64,000 nt of DNA from Candidatus Cloacimonadota bacterium (GTDB lineage: Bacteria; Cloacimonadota; Cloacimonadia; Cloacimonadales; TCS61). The translations under genes were made by a program, and so were the position numbers. Positions 1-8,935 of the stretch are shown here, one piece after another (within the stretch, counting starts at the first letter, position 1; each line of letters opens with the position of its first letter). The DNA is taken from assembly GCA_030445745.1 (NCBI GenBank), contig JASUTE010000004.1:95149-159148 (forward strand), written 5' to 3'. The notes beneath the pieces are model-generated. The model saw only the letters and a list, made by a program, of their open reading frames with translations. It had not been told where the DNA came from and ran no database searches.

Positions 1-1254
1 TTACCAATTTCTTCTGCAACGGGAACAAATCAGCCTTTTATTGATGCGTTATTTACCTCGGCCTCAGCAGTATCAACAACAGGTTTAAGTGTAGTTGATA
101 TAGGAACTTTTTACAATTTGTTTGGGCAGATTATTATTCTGCTTTTAATACAAGTTGGAGGTTTAGGGTACATGGTATTTGTGGTTTTACTTATCTATAT
201 TATTAGGCGAAATATATCGTTGCAGGGTTCGTTTTTCATGAAAGAAATACTATCAGGAGATTCTGGTATTACAGCTGAAAACGTTTTAAAAGTAGTTAAA
301 ATCGTAATAGTTACAACATTGATTATAGAATTATTCGGTGCAGTTTTATACACTGTTTTCTTTTATCAAGATTTCTCAATATCAAAAGCAATATATTATG
401 GCATTTTCCATTCTATTTCAGCTTTTTGTACAGCTGGTTTTTCTTTATTCTCGGATAGTATGTCACAGTATCAATTTAATTATGGAATAAATATAACTAC
501 ATATTTAATTACAATGGCAGGTGGTCTTGGGTTTGTGGTGTTATATGACGTCTTTTCTAAGCTCAAAAATAAGAACCTTAAATTCTGCAGATTAATGCCA
601 TATTCAAAACTAGTGCTGGTTACTTCTGCAATTATTATTGGTATTAGTTCGATTATAATCTTCTATTCAGAAACTTTGCTTACACATTATTCAGATTCAA
701 ATAGATTCCTAACAACATTGTTTCAATCAATTTCAGCATCTTCGACAACTGGATTTAATTCATTCGATATAACATCATATAGTATTACATCACTATTTGT
801 AATAATTGTGTTAATGTTCATTGGAACTGGCTCCGCCAGTACCGGGGGTGGGGTAAAATGCTCAACCTTTTCGATTGCAGTATTATCGATAATTGCTATA
901 TTAAAAGGAAACAAAGATACAAATGCTTTCGGGCATAAAGTTCCTCAACATACTGTTAAGATTGCCTTTGTCATAATATTTTTAGGAATCTCATTAATTC
1001 TGGTTGATTTGATAATCTTAGCAAATACTGAAACTCATTCTCTATTTGACTTAATTTTCGAAATAACTTCAGCTTTTGGAACTGTAGGATTATCTACTGG
1101 TATAACCTCTACTCTAAGTTACGCTGGTAAAGCGATAATTATCTTCACTATGTTAATAGGACGTTTGGGACCCCTAACAATAGGTATGAGTATTGCAGGG
1201 AAGCAACCCAAAAGTACGTTCAGTTACGGTGTGGAACAGTTTCATGTAGGCTAA
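1..1254 (+). CDS. TrkH/KtrB-type potassium channel subunit, 5' partial
   Basis: This is the ion-conducting subunit of a Trk/Ktr potassium uptake system in the inner membrane. The frame is open from base 1, so the start and first helices lie outside the window; the TTG at 118 falls inside the protein. All four pore loops with their filter glycines are visible: STTGL (codons 26-30), CTAGF, STTGF and GTVGL. The conserved GSASTGGGVK segment before the last helices is also present. The protein is hydrophobic throughout. No trkA/ktrA regulatory gene follows, so a partner would have to be upstream or elsewhere. The family assignment is firm. Whether it is Ktr-like (Na+-dependent) or Trk-like cannot be decided from this fragment. 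Confidence 0.93.
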   Translation, partial: LPISSATGTNQPFIDALFTSASAVSTTGLSVVDIGTFYNLFGQIIILLLIQVGGLGYMVFVVLLIYIIRRNISLQGSFFMKEILSGDSGITAENVLKVVKIVIVTTLIIELFGAVLYTVFFYQDFSISKAIYYGIFHSISAFCTAGFSLFSDSMSQYQFNYGINITTYLITMAGGLGFVVLYDVFSKLKNKNLKFCRLMPYSKLVLVTSAIIIGISSIIIFYSETLLTHYSDSNRFLTTLFQSISASSTTGFNSFDITSYSITSLFVIIVLMFIGTGSASTGGGVKCSTFSIAVLSIIAILKGNKDTNAFGHKVPQHTVKIAFVIIFLGISLILVDLIILANTETHSLFDLIFEITSAFGTVGLSTGITSTLSYAGKAIIIFTMLIGRLGPLTIGMSIAGKQPKSTFSYGVEQFHVG

Positions 1255-1369
1255 TCCAATATAATCAATATTTTACTTTAAAATTACATGATTAAAAAGA
1301 GATAAAATACTAAACCCAAAAGCTTTTAGTTACCATTTTAGAGAGTTTTTTCTGCTATAGAGCTTTTGT

Positions 1370-1699
1370 TTATTTTAGTTCTGGAATCATAATATTCTAG
1401 TATTTTTTTCCAAATTTATTACAGTTTATTTTTATTACTTCTCCCGCTTCCAGTCCTAAGATTTTGTAAATATAATCACCGCTCTCTTTATTTTGCTACA
1501 ACTGAGTATGTTGTGTGATGATTGGCTATCCATCTTTTTCGATTCCTACTTAACCATTAAAATATTCGGAAACATTACATACTTTGTATTCGCATTCTAT
1601 GGTAAGTGTTTTCGTATGAGGATTATCATTTGCCTGTAGGTTGGAAGCAGGAAGTGCACAAAGTGTTCCTAAAACATCAATACAGGCAAGATATGTTAT
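1370..1699 (-). pseudogene. Decayed exported-protein gene with four in-frame stops
   Basis: One minus-strand frame reads as plausible protein for about 110 codons with no frameshift, but is broken by one TAA and three TAG codons before a final TAA at 1372-1370. The N-terminus looks like a signal peptide (ITYLACIDVLGTLCALPASNLQA), and the first codon is ATA where ATG would be expected. Later segments include TIECEYKVCNVSEYFNG, PIITQHTQL and YKILGLEAGEVIKINC. At the three TAG positions a CAG (Gln) would fit. It overlaps the end of the membrane-protein gene upstream by 4 bases, so it was probably the second gene of that transcript. The family is not recognised. It could be chance, but the amino-acid composition and single-frame continuity argue for a recent pseudogene. 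Confidence 0.45.
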
Positions 1700-1926
1700 C
1701 TTTTCTTTTTCTTAAAGATTTGATTTTTTAGCCAATTCCAATTCAATCTTATGTGAAAAATAGCCATTATAAAGAAAAGAATACCGGCGATTTCATGGAT
1801 TTCGCTCAAAAATGATGCACCTTTAAGTTGTGATGGAATAAATTCATAAAAGAGAATACTTAAAACTATAATAAGGAACAAAAAGAGCATACAAACGTTA
1901 ACGATTTTGAGTGATTTTAATTTCAT
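1696..1926 (-). CDS. Small two-helix membrane protein, DUF4405/cytochrome b-like
   Basis: A 76-residue protein with two hydrophobic helices (about residues 8-30 and 43-61) and a basic C-terminus (KKKKR). Histidines in HEIAG near the start of helix 2 and in FHIRLNW at its end match the pattern of DUF4405-type small membrane proteins, where paired histidines are thought to bind haem. AGGAGG stands just before the ATG, which supports the start. The gene is followed by a decayed reading frame in the same direction. Function is unknown. A role in membrane redox chemistry is inferred only from the histidine spacing. Confidence 0.7.
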   Translation of the reverse strand: MKLKSLKIVNVCMLFLFLIIVLSILFYEFIPSQLKGASFLSEIHEIAGILFFIMAIFHIRLNWNWLKNQIFKKKKR

Positions 1927-1978
1927 AAATCCTCCTACTGCTATTTGGAAATTTATTTAACTATTTGTCAATAAATAA

Positions 1979-2014
1979 AAAAATCGGTGACAGAAATATC
2001 GGTCACCGATTTTT
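1979..2014 (-). terminator. Rho-independent terminator after the SDR gene
   Basis: A perfect 13-bp inverted repeat (core ATCGGTGAC / GTCACCGAT) with a 10-base loop lies 12 bases beyond the SDR stop codon. On the minus strand it is followed by TTTTATTTATT. It separates the SDR gene from the small membrane-protein gene. Confidence 0.85.
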
Positions 2015-2026
2015 GTATTTATTATA

Positions 2027-2791
2027 TTATTGAGCTGTCATTCCACCATCTACCGGCAATACTACTCCCGTAATAAAGCTACTTTCATCACTAGCTAGAA
2101 ATACTGCTGCAGCTGCTACTTCTTCGTTTGTTGCATATCTTTGTAGGGGGATAGATTGCTCGAAATTAGATTTAGCTGCTTCTGCCTGACCAGGAGTGAA
2201 TCCCTCTTCCAAAGAGCGCATCATACGATTATCTACCGGAGCTGGGTTAATTGTATTTACTCGTATTTTGTGAGGAGCACCTTCCAGAGCTGCTGAGCGC
2301 ATCATACCTATGACAGCATGTTTGCTGGTAACATAGGGAAGTATATTGGCTGTGCCAGTTAAGCCAGCTACCGATGATGTCATAATAACCGAACCGCCTT
2401 TTTCTTTCATCAATGGAAAGATATAACGCAGCCCATAAAACATTCCATCCACGTTAATGGACATTAATTTATGGTATTTATCCAGCGAATAATCTTCTAA
2501 TGGTTTAACTTCGCCTTCTATACCAGCATTGTTGCAAAACACATCTACATTGCCGAAAAGCTCTTTAGCCTTCTTAGCATAAGCTTTTACTTGCTCTTCA
2601 TCGCTAACATCTGCAACAAAGGTGTGCACATTTGGTGAGTTTAAATCTTCTGCTGTTTTTTGCAATGCTCTTTCGTTTATATCAACCAAAAGAATTTTAG
2701 CGCCTTCAGCCAGCATCATTTTTGCTACTGTAGAGCCAATTCCTCCGGATCCACCGGTGATAACTATCTTTTTGTTTTCCAGTCTTTTCAT
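2027..2791 (-). CDS. Short-chain dehydrogenase/reductase (SDR)
   Basis: A classical SDR oxidoreductase of 254 residues using NAD(P)H on an alcohol or ketone substrate that cannot be named from sequence. Visible motifs are the Rossmann nucleotide loop TGGSGGIG near the N-terminus, the NNAG motif, and the catalytic Ser...Tyr-x3-Lys set (SSVAG then YVTSK). The C-terminal FITGVVLPVDGG is typical of the family. The upstream ATG at 2803 would give four more residues, but GGAGG lies between the two ATGs, so the second is preferred. It is a single-gene unit between two strong terminators. It may act on an acetoin-like or 3-hydroxyacyl substrate; this is not resolved. Confidence 0.9.
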   Translation of the reverse strand: MKRLENKKIVITGGSGGIGSTVAKMMLAEGAKILLVDINERALQKTAEDLNSPNVHTFVADVSDEEQVKAYAKKAKELFGNVDVFCNNAGIEGEVKPLEDYSLDKYHKLMSINVDGMFYGLRYIFPLMKEKGGSVIMTSSVAGLTGTANILPYVTSKHAVIGMMRSAALEGAPHKIRVNTINPAPVDNRMMRSLEEGFTPGQAEAAKSNFEQSIPLQRYATNEEVAAAAVFLASDESSFITGVVLPVDGGMTAQ

Positions 2792-2796
2792 TTTTT

Positions 2797-2801
2797 CCTC
2801 C
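2797..2801 (-). promoter_or_regulatory. Shine-Dalgarno site that decides the SDR start
   Basis: GGAGG lies 5 bases before the ATG at 2791 and downstream of the first base of the alternative ATG at 2803. The longer reading frame is therefore unlikely to be the translated one. Confidence 0.7.
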
Positions 2802-2875
2802 ATTTTACTTTTCTTAATAAACTAATGGTAAATGTTAATAATGCTAAATATATTTTCTAAATTTGGAAATAAAAA

Positions 2876-2900
2876 AGCCCGAGCTATTAGGGCTCGGGCT
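2876..2900 (-). terminator. Rho-independent terminator after gcvPB
   Basis: The inverted repeat AGCCCGAGC / GCTCGGGCT (9 bp, loop of 7) is followed on the minus strand by TTTTTTATTT. It lies 21 bases beyond the gcvPB stop and closes the gcvPA-gcvPB unit. Confidence 0.9.
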
Positions 2901-2921
2901 AGAAGATTAATAAATTAGTAT

Positions 2922-4370
2922 TTACCACTCAAATTTCACATTAAGCTCGCGTACCGCTTTGGTATCGTCCACCCGGCGAACCGGAGTGTTTAGTGGTGCT
3001 TCTTTTAGTGTTTCAGGTGAATTTACAGCTTCTGCAGCAATATCTACCATAGCTTCAATAAATTCATCTAAAGTTTCCTTGCTTTCCGTTTCTGTGGGTT
3101 CTATCATCATTGCTTCCGAGACTATAAGTGGGAAGTAGATGGTAGGAGCATGAATTCCTTTATCTAAGAGTCTTTTGGCTATATCCAAAGTTTTTACTCC
3201 GGTTTTATCCTTCTGCCATTTACCGCTAGCTACAAATTCATGCATACAATATTCATCTTTGAATGGGACTAAATAATGTGCTTGCAGTTTTTTCATTAGG
3301 TAATTAGCATTAATCACAGCGTTTTCAGAAACTCTTTTTAATCCTTTAGGGCCTAACATCTTAAGATAGATGTAAGCACGCACATTTACAGCAAAATTAC
3401 CATAGAACGAATGTATTTTCCCAATAGAAGTATTTTTGTGGGAATAATCCCAGAAAAATTTTCCATCTTTTCGATTAACCATTGGTACAGGTAGGAATTT
3501 TACCAGATCTTTCCGTACTCCAATTGGACCTGAACCTGGTCCACCACCTCCATGTGGGGTAGCGAAAGTTTTATGCAAGTTGTAATGCATAACATCAAAA
3601 CCAATTTCACCCGGTTTCACTATTCCCAAAAGTGCGTTAAAATTGGCTCCATCCATATACATTAAGCCGTCAACATCGTGAATAATCTTGCTGATTTCTT
3701 CAATTTGGGCTTCGAAAATACCCAAAGTATTTGGATTTGTAAGCATGAACCCAGCAGTTTTTTCATTAACGGCTTCGCGCAGAGCTTTAATATCCACCAT
3801 ACCGCGCTCGTTACTGGGAATTTCTACTACTTCATATCCTACCATTTTCACACTAGCAGGGTTGGTGCCATGAGCAGAATCTGGAAGAATGATTTGGTTT
3901 TTTTTATTTCCCTTAGTAGCATGATATGCTTTTATAATCTTCAGGCCAGTAAATTCGCCTTGAGCTCCAGCTACGGGTTGTAGGGAAGCTTTTGCGAAAC
4001 CAGAAATTTCTGAGAGCATATTTTGAAGCTCAAACAGAATTTCCAGCGCTCCTTGAACAGTATTTTCTGGTTGTAGAGGATGAATATTGGCAATAGAGGG
4101 ATTTCGAACCAATTCTTCACTTATTTTAGGATTATATTTCATTGTGCAGGAACCAAGAGGATAAAATCCCTTTTCTATAAAATGATTCATATGACTAAGC
4201 TCGATAAAGTGACGCATTACATCTAGTTCACTTACTTCTGGCAATTTTAACTCTTGTTTACGACGGAAGTTTTCCGGGAAACAGTTTTCTAATTTGGTAT
4301 CTACATCATTTGCAGGCAGGGTATAACCTCTACGGTTGTCGGAGTGTTTTTCAAAAATAGTTTTAGGCAT
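2922..4370 (-). CDS. gcvPB: Glycine dehydrogenase (decarboxylating) subunit 2
   Basis: C-terminal half of the two-chain P-protein of the glycine cleavage system. It binds PLP and decarboxylates glycine, passing the aminomethyl group to lipoylated H-protein. The 482-residue length is normal for split GcvPB. The PLP-lysine region reads NLHKTFATPHGGGGPGSG, and the preceding PDSAHGTNPAS and YMDGANFNA segments are also family signatures. It starts one base after the gcvPA stop, so the two are translationally coupled. gcvT, gcvH and lpd are not in the window. In an anaerobe the system may run in either direction: glycine oxidation, or C1 reduction to glycine. Confidence 0.97.
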   Translation of the reverse strand: MPKTIFEKHSDNRRGYTLPANDVDTKLENCFPENFRRKQELKLPEVSELDVMRHFIELSHMNHFIEKGFYPLGSCTMKYNPKISEELVRNPSIANIHPLQPENTVQGALEILFELQNMLSEISGFAKASLQPVAGAQGEFTGLKIIKAYHATKGNKKNQIILPDSAHGTNPASVKMVGYEVVEIPSNERGMVDIKALREAVNEKTAGFMLTNPNTLGIFEAQIEEISKIIHDVDGLMYMDGANFNALLGIVKPGEIGFDVMHYNLHKTFATPHGGGGPGSGPIGVRKDLVKFLPVPMVNRKDGKFFWDYSHKNTSIGKIHSFYGNFAVNVRAYIYLKMLGPKGLKRVSENAVINANYLMKKLQAHYLVPFKDEYCMHEFVASGKWQKDKTGVKTLDIAKRLLDKGIHAPTIYFPLIVSEAMMIEPTETESKETLDEFIEAMVDIAAEAVNSPETLKEAPLNTPVRRVDDTKAVRELNVKFEW

Positions 4371-4371
4371 C

Positions 4372-5700
4372 TTAAACCTCCTTCAAAGCAGCAACTAATT
4401 CGTCTAAGTTAGTTTTACTTTTCTTTTCGGTAACAGCTATTAGCAGTAAGTTTTCCTCTAAACCAAACTGTTCCAAACTAATACCAGGCAAAATATCGTA
4501 GTCTACCAGTTTAGTTATTATCTTTTTAGCCGGTAACGGGGTTTTTACGGTAAATTCTTTAAAGAAAGGTTTGTTGCTCATTAGTTTATAATTAGGAAGC
4601 TCGGCGATCTTAGTAGCCAGGTAATGAGCTTTAGTAGCACTTTGGGTTGCTACTTCCTGTAATCCCTTGGGGCCCATCAGACTCATATAAACTGTAGCTG
4701 CCAATGTGCAAAGAGCATCGTTAGAGCAGATGTTGGAAGTAGCTTTGGCACGACGAATATGTTGTTCGCGCGCTTGCAGAGTTAAAGCATAAGCACGAGT
4801 GCCATTGGCATCTTCGGTTGCCCCTACAATGCGGCCGGGCATGGTACGTGCCAATTTTTGGTGGGTAGCCAAAAACCCAAAGAGGGGGCCACCATAATTA
4901 GTGTGATTGCCTAAGGCTTGACCTTCGCCCACCACAATATCTGCTTTGTATTCTGCTGGAGAATTCAATACAGCCAAAGAGATGGGATCTACAACAGCTA
5001 TAAATAAAGCTTTTTTAGCGGAATGCGTTATTTTCTCGATAGCGGCCATATCTTCCAAATTACCAAAGAAGTTTGGAGTTTGTACAACCACACAAGCTGT
5101 ATCGTTATCGCTTGTTTCTGCCAATTTCTGCAGGTTATCTTCAATATCAACATCGATCAATTCAATATCCATTCCCTCTGTATAGACACTCACTATTTGA
5201 CGATATAAAGGATTAAGCGAGTTAGCCAGAATTGCTTTATTCTTCTTGGTTTTACGTGCAGCCATCAGAACAGCTTCTGCTGTGGCTGTAGCACCGTCGT
5301 ACAAACCTGCATTGGAAATTTCCATTCCCGTCAGTTCACATATCATTGTTTGATATTCGTAGATATATTGTAGAGTTCCCTGGCTAACCTCAGCTTGGTA
5401 GGGTGTATAAGCGCTATGAAATTCAGGACGCTGAATGATATGATCTACTGCTGCGGGAATAAAGTGATCGTAAATTCCACCACCTAAAAAGGCATTGATT
5501 TCGTTTGCTGAAATGTTTTTGGCAGCTAGTTTAGCATATTTGCGAGAAATTTCTAATTCAGAATACTGTTTTTCCAAACAGCAATCTTCTTGAAGAAGGA
5601 ATTTTTCTGGGATGTTTTTCAACAGTTGTGAAAAATTCTCCACACCAATTGCTGCCAACATTTCCTGGCGTTCTTTGTTTGTATTGGAAATGAAGGGCAT
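4372..5700 (-). CDS. gcvPA: Glycine dehydrogenase (decarboxylating) subunit 1
   Basis: N-terminal half of the split glycine cleavage P-protein, forming an alpha2beta2 enzyme with GcvPB. Typical segments are FLGGGIYDHFIPAAVDHI, YTPYQAEVSQGTLQ and the GRIVGATED region. The usual length of this subunit is about 440-450 residues and this one has 442. An in-frame ATG two codons upstream (5706) sits only one base from the ribosome-binding site, so the second ATG, seven bases away, is preferred. The 93 bases before it contain a TTGACA (5757-5762, minus strand) but no convincing -10 at normal spacing. The leader is too short for a glycine riboswitch. Confidence 0.97.
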   Translation of the reverse strand: MPFISNTNKERQEMLAAIGVENFSQLLKNIPEKFLLQEDCCLEKQYSELEISRKYAKLAAKNISANEINAFLGGGIYDHFIPAAVDHIIQRPEFHSAYTPYQAEVSQGTLQYIYEYQTMICELTGMEISNAGLYDGATATAEAVLMAARKTKKNKAILANSLNPLYRQIVSVYTEGMDIELIDVDIEDNLQKLAETSDNDTACVVVQTPNFFGNLEDMAAIEKITHSAKKALFIAVVDPISLAVLNSPAEYKADIVVGEGQALGNHTNYGGPLFGFLATHQKLARTMPGRIVGATEDANGTRAYALTLQAREQHIRRAKATSNICSNDALCTLAATVYMSLMGPKGLQEVATQSATKAHYLATKIAELPNYKLMSNKPFFKEFTVKTPLPAKKIITKLVDYDILPGISLEQFGLEENLLLIAVTEKKSKTNLDELVAALKEV

Positions 5701-5707
5701 ATTCATA

Positions 5708-5713
5708 CTCCTT
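5708..5713 (-). promoter_or_regulatory. Ribosome-binding site deciding the gcvPA start
   Basis: AAGGAG lies 7 bases from the ATG at 5700 and only 1 base from the ATG at 5706. This favours the second ATG. Confidence 0.6.
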
Positions 5714-5793
5714 TTTATATATTTTTTTAATTTTACAATTTTTTTTGTACTTATTCTGTCAATTAAAACGATTAAAGAAAAAACAGAGCTTTT

Positions 5794-6447
5794 TTAGTCC
5801 AAAATTATTTTATTTTGCAGTTCAAAAAAACTTTTCACCGTCAGGTCTGCTTTGTTAATATCTTGTTTGGAAGTGGAATTGGTTTGAAGTGCTGCGCAAT
5901 ACATACCTGCCATTTTTGCAGCATTAACTCCGTTAGCCGAATCTTCTATCACCAGAATGTTCGCAGGTTTTGTATGCAAGAATTCGGCACTTTTTAAGAA
6001 TATTTCGGGGGAGGGTTTGGGATTGGTTACATTTTCACCGCCTAAAATACTGTCAAAATAATCTCTGATTCCTAATTTATTCAGTATCAAAATTACTAAT
6101 TTGCTGTGGGTAGAAGAAGCAACGGCTAGTGGCAAACCAGCTGTCTTTTGTAAAAAGGGTAGTAACCCGGGCATGGGTTTCAATTTATTTATTTTTTTAA
6201 ACTCAGAATAAAGCAGTTTCTTATTTTGCTCTATTAACTGCTCTACGGAATTCGGAAGCGCATGCTTTTGTTTCAGATAACTCCACATATATTGTAAATT
6301 GCTGCCAATAAAGCTTTCATATTCCTGCTCTCCAACCTCTATATTTAAATTATCGAACATCTTTTGAGTAATTTTTGCATGCAGAGGTTCACTATCTAGT
6401 AGCACTCCATCCATATCAAAAATAATAGCTTTTGGTTTGAATTTCAT
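5794..6447 (-). CDS. HAD-family sugar-phosphate phosphatase/mutase
   Basis: A 217-residue haloacid dehalogenase-fold enzyme of the beta-phosphoglucomutase/YcjU-like group. Motif I is DMDGVLLDSEP near residue 10, with the nucleophile Asp and general acid Asp. A helical cap follows. Motif II is the ASSTHS serine region, motif III the lysine in NPKPSPEIF, and motif IV is EDSANG. GGAG lies before the ATG. Substrate is not predictable: many relatives dephosphorylate small sugar phosphates or interconvert hexose phosphates. It is transcribed in the same direction as gcvPA but separated by about 90 bases. Confidence 0.88.
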   Translation of the reverse strand: MKFKPKAIIFDMDGVLLDSEPLHAKITQKMFDNLNIEVGEQEYESFIGSNLQYMWSYLKQKHALPNSVEQLIEQNKKLLYSEFKKINKLKPMPGLLPFLQKTAGLPLAVASSTHSKLVILILNKLGIRDYFDSILGGENVTNPKPSPEIFLKSAEFLHTKPANILVIEDSANGVNAAKMAGMYCAALQTNSTSKQDINKADLTVKSFFELQNKIILD

Positions 6448-6577
6448 ATCTCCTTCCTTGATACAAATGAAACTTAAAACTTAACTAAAATGTCAAGCAA
6501 ATCTGCTTTTTGTTTGACAACCACAGCATTTTCCAATTTATGAGAAATATCTAAAATAAAATATGAGGATAAGATAA

Positions 6578-7903
6578 ATGCCTAAAAAAGGTGGTAGATA
6601 CGTTTTTTTAATAATATTTAGTATGTTTATCGTGGCTTGTTCCGACCAAGTAGAACAAGAAAAAAAAATTGAAGAACCCGTATTACCAAAATATGAATAT
6701 AGAACTGGTCACATAGGACGAGGTGAAACTTTAGCTGAAACTATGCTGGAAATGGGATTAAAAAATACCCAGGTTTATGCTATGGTTAATAAACTTAATT
6801 CAGTTTATAATTTACGCTATACGCATCCGGGAGATAGTTTTCAAGTCAAATTAGATTCTTTGCACAATATTCAAGAGCTTAGCTTTTATCCGGAAGTGGT
6901 AAAAACCTACAAAGTGATTCGAAAAGATAGATTGGTTTATGATGAAGATAGTTTGCGGGCATTGCAGGCAAAAAAACTCCCGCCTCTGGATTTTCTAGAA
7001 AGGATGGATGATTACATCATCGATACCACCTTTGTTTATACTGCTCAGGTAGATTCTTTGCCTTTAAAAAAGGAAATTGGAATTTGTACGGGTGAGATAG
7101 AGAGTTCTTTATGGCAAGCCATGCTGGATGCAGGTGAAAAACCTAAACTTACGATGGAACTCAGTCAAATATTCCAGTGGGATATCGATTTTAATATTGA
7201 TCCACAAAAGGGAGATAAATTTATCTTGGCCTACGAAAAATATACAAGCGATGGCGAATTTGTGAAATATGGAAATATCCTCACAGCACGGTATGTTAGC
7301 AAAAAATATGATAATACAGCTTATCGATTTAATTCCCTAACCGATGGACCTCACTACTACGATTCTCAAGGGAAATCATTCCAAAAAGCGTTTTTGAAAT
7401 CGCCATTGAATTATACGCGGATAACTTCCTACTTTGGGTATAGAAATCATCCGATAGCTCGTAAAGTAAGATTCCACAATGGGGTAGATTACGCTGCCCC
7501 TTATGGCACACCGGTAGAAAGCACTGGCGAAGGTGTGGTAATTCATAAAGGATGGAAAGGTGGTCATCCCACGGTGAATGGCCGGCGCGGAGGATATGGG
7601 AAAACAGTTATGATTCGTCACAGCAATGGCTATAAAACTCTTTATGGTCACTTAAGCAGCTATGCCAAGATTTGGGTAGGAAAAAGAGTAAGTCAACATG
7701 AGGTGATAGGTTATGTCGGCTCTACTGGTCTTTCTACTGGAAATCATCTACACTACACCATATATCATCACGATAAACCAATAAATCCTTTAAGATTGAA
7801 AAATGTGTCAGGTCCACCAGTACCAAAAGAGCAAATGGCTGAATTCAAAGAACGTGTTAAAGAGCTAAAACAGCTTATTGCAGGTTTCGATGGAATTTCC
7901 TAA
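6578..7903 (+). CDS. M23 family peptidoglycan endopeptidase, lipoprotein
   Basis: Zinc metallopeptidase that cleaves peptidoglycan cross-links. Residues 1-21 form a lipoprotein signal (FIVAC), so it is anchored in the envelope. A LysM/OapA-like region spans about residues 48-95 (GRGETLAETML, HPGDSFQV). A middle linker domain follows, then the LytM/M23 domain from about residue 285 (YFGYRNHP). Zinc ligands are all present: HNGVD (His and Asp) and the HLHY motif, with the further histidine in LYGHLS. An active enzyme is therefore expected, unlike the degenerate EnvC/NlpD activators. The last 14 bases overlap the next gene. Confidence 0.93.
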   Translation: MPKKGGRYVFLIIFSMFIVACSDQVEQEKKIEEPVLPKYEYRTGHIGRGETLAETMLEMGLKNTQVYAMVNKLNSVYNLRYTHPGDSFQVKLDSLHNIQELSFYPEVVKTYKVIRKDRLVYDEDSLRALQAKKLPPLDFLERMDDYIIDTTFVYTAQVDSLPLKKEIGICTGEIESSLWQAMLDAGEKPKLTMELSQIFQWDIDFNIDPQKGDKFILAYEKYTSDGEFVKYGNILTARYVSKKYDNTAYRFNSLTDGPHYYDSQGKSFQKAFLKSPLNYTRITSYFGYRNHPIARKVRFHNGVDYAAPYGTPVESTGEGVVIHKGWKGGHPTVNGRRGGYGKTVMIRHSNGYKTLYGHLSSYAKIWVGKRVSQHEVIGYVGSTGLSTGNHLHYTIYHHDKPINPLRLKNVSGPPVPKEQMAEFKERVKELKQLIAGFDGIS

Positions 7904-8924
7904 GTTAGTTTTAGATAAACAAAAATGCAAAACAAATATAAAAAGGTTTGTTAGCAAAGCCAAGAAGAAAGGTTTAATATTTCGGCCGCATTTCAAAACT
8001 CATCAGTCCGCGCAAATTGGTGAATGGTTTCGGCAAAATGGTGTTAATAGTATCACAGTATCTTCTATAGCAATGGCGGAATATTTCGCAGCTGCTGGCT
8101 GGAATGATATCACTATTGCCTTTCCCTTGAATGTTTTACAAATTTCACAGTATAACAAGCTAGCAGAAAATATTAATTTAAATTTATTAATCTCCACGAC
8201 TCAGATTTTGCCGAAATTATCCCAGCTATCAGATAAAATAGGCTATTTCATCGAATTAGATAATGGCAGCAATCGCAGTGGGTTGGAAATAGATCTTGCG
8301 TTGAAATTAGCTGCAATATTACCTTCAGATCGGGTTAGGGGTTTTTTATTGCATGCAGGAAATACTTATAAGGCAAAAAATTCCACTGAAATTTTGAAAA
8401 TACACCAGCAGCAATTAGAAATAGCGCAAAAGTGTAAACAGAATTTTCCTGAAAAGATATTTTCTATTGGTGATACACCTTCTTTCAGTCTTGCTGAAAC
8501 TTTTTCTAATATTGATGAGGCGAGACCAGGTAACTTTGTATTTTTCGATGTAATGCAAAGAAATTTGGGAAGCTGCCAATGGGAAGATATAGCTTTAGCA
8601 GTATATTGCCCAGTAGTAGCAATGTATGATAAGCGTCAGGAAATAGTGATTCATGGTGGCGCCGTACATCTTTCCAAAGAAAATGAAAAAGGTTGTTTTG
8701 GTAGGGTTGCAATTCCTGGTAAAACAGGGTGGGGAGAACCTTTGCCGGATACATATGTAACTTCGTTATCACAAGAACATGGCATTATAAAAACTCGAGG
8801 AGATGTTTTAGAAATGATAGAATTAGGTTCTATTTTAGCTATTTTGCCTATTCATTCTTGTTTAACAGCAAATCTGTTTACAGAATACAATACCTTAGAA
8901 AATAATATAATAGAAAAGTTGTAA
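7890..8924 (+). CDS. D-serine dehydratase / D-threonine aldolase-like PLP enzyme
   Basis: A fold-type III (alanine racemase-like) PLP enzyme of 344 residues. The PLP lysine is in RPHFKTHQS near the N-terminus. Near the C-terminus is the metal site, a His-x-Cys pair in PIHSC. In characterised relatives HxC marks D-serine dehydratase and HxD marks D-threonine aldolase, so dehydration of D-serine to pyruvate and ammonia is the best guess. The ATG at 7890 is chosen over an upstream TTG at 7878. It overlaps the M23 peptidase gene by 14 bases, which suggests coupled translation and perhaps a link to turnover of wall D-amino acids (inference). Confidence 0.85.
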   Translation: MEFPKLVLDKQKCKTNIKRFVSKAKKKGLIFRPHFKTHQSAQIGEWFRQNGVNSITVSSIAMAEYFAAAGWNDITIAFPLNVLQISQYNKLAENINLNLLISTTQILPKLSQLSDKIGYFIELDNGSNRSGLEIDLALKLAAILPSDRVRGFLLHAGNTYKAKNSTEILKIHQQQLEIAQKCKQNFPEKIFSIGDTPSFSLAETFSNIDEARPGNFVFFDVMQRNLGSCQWEDIALAVYCPVVAMYDKRQEIVIHGGAVHLSKENEKGCFGRVAIPGKTGWGEPLPDTYVTSLSQEHGIIKTRGDVLEMIELGSILAILPIHSCLTANLFTEYNTLENNIIEKL

Positions 8925-8935
8925 AAGGAGTATTT

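Noticed and set aside
1370-1699. Reading the TAG codons as pyrrolysine or another recoded residue
   Set aside because: One of the premature stops is TAA, the start codon is lost, and no pyl genes are in the window. Ordinary decay explains it better.
5701-5793. Glycine riboswitch before gcvPA
   Set aside because: The gap is only about 90 bases and AT-rich, without the paired conserved aptamer elements.
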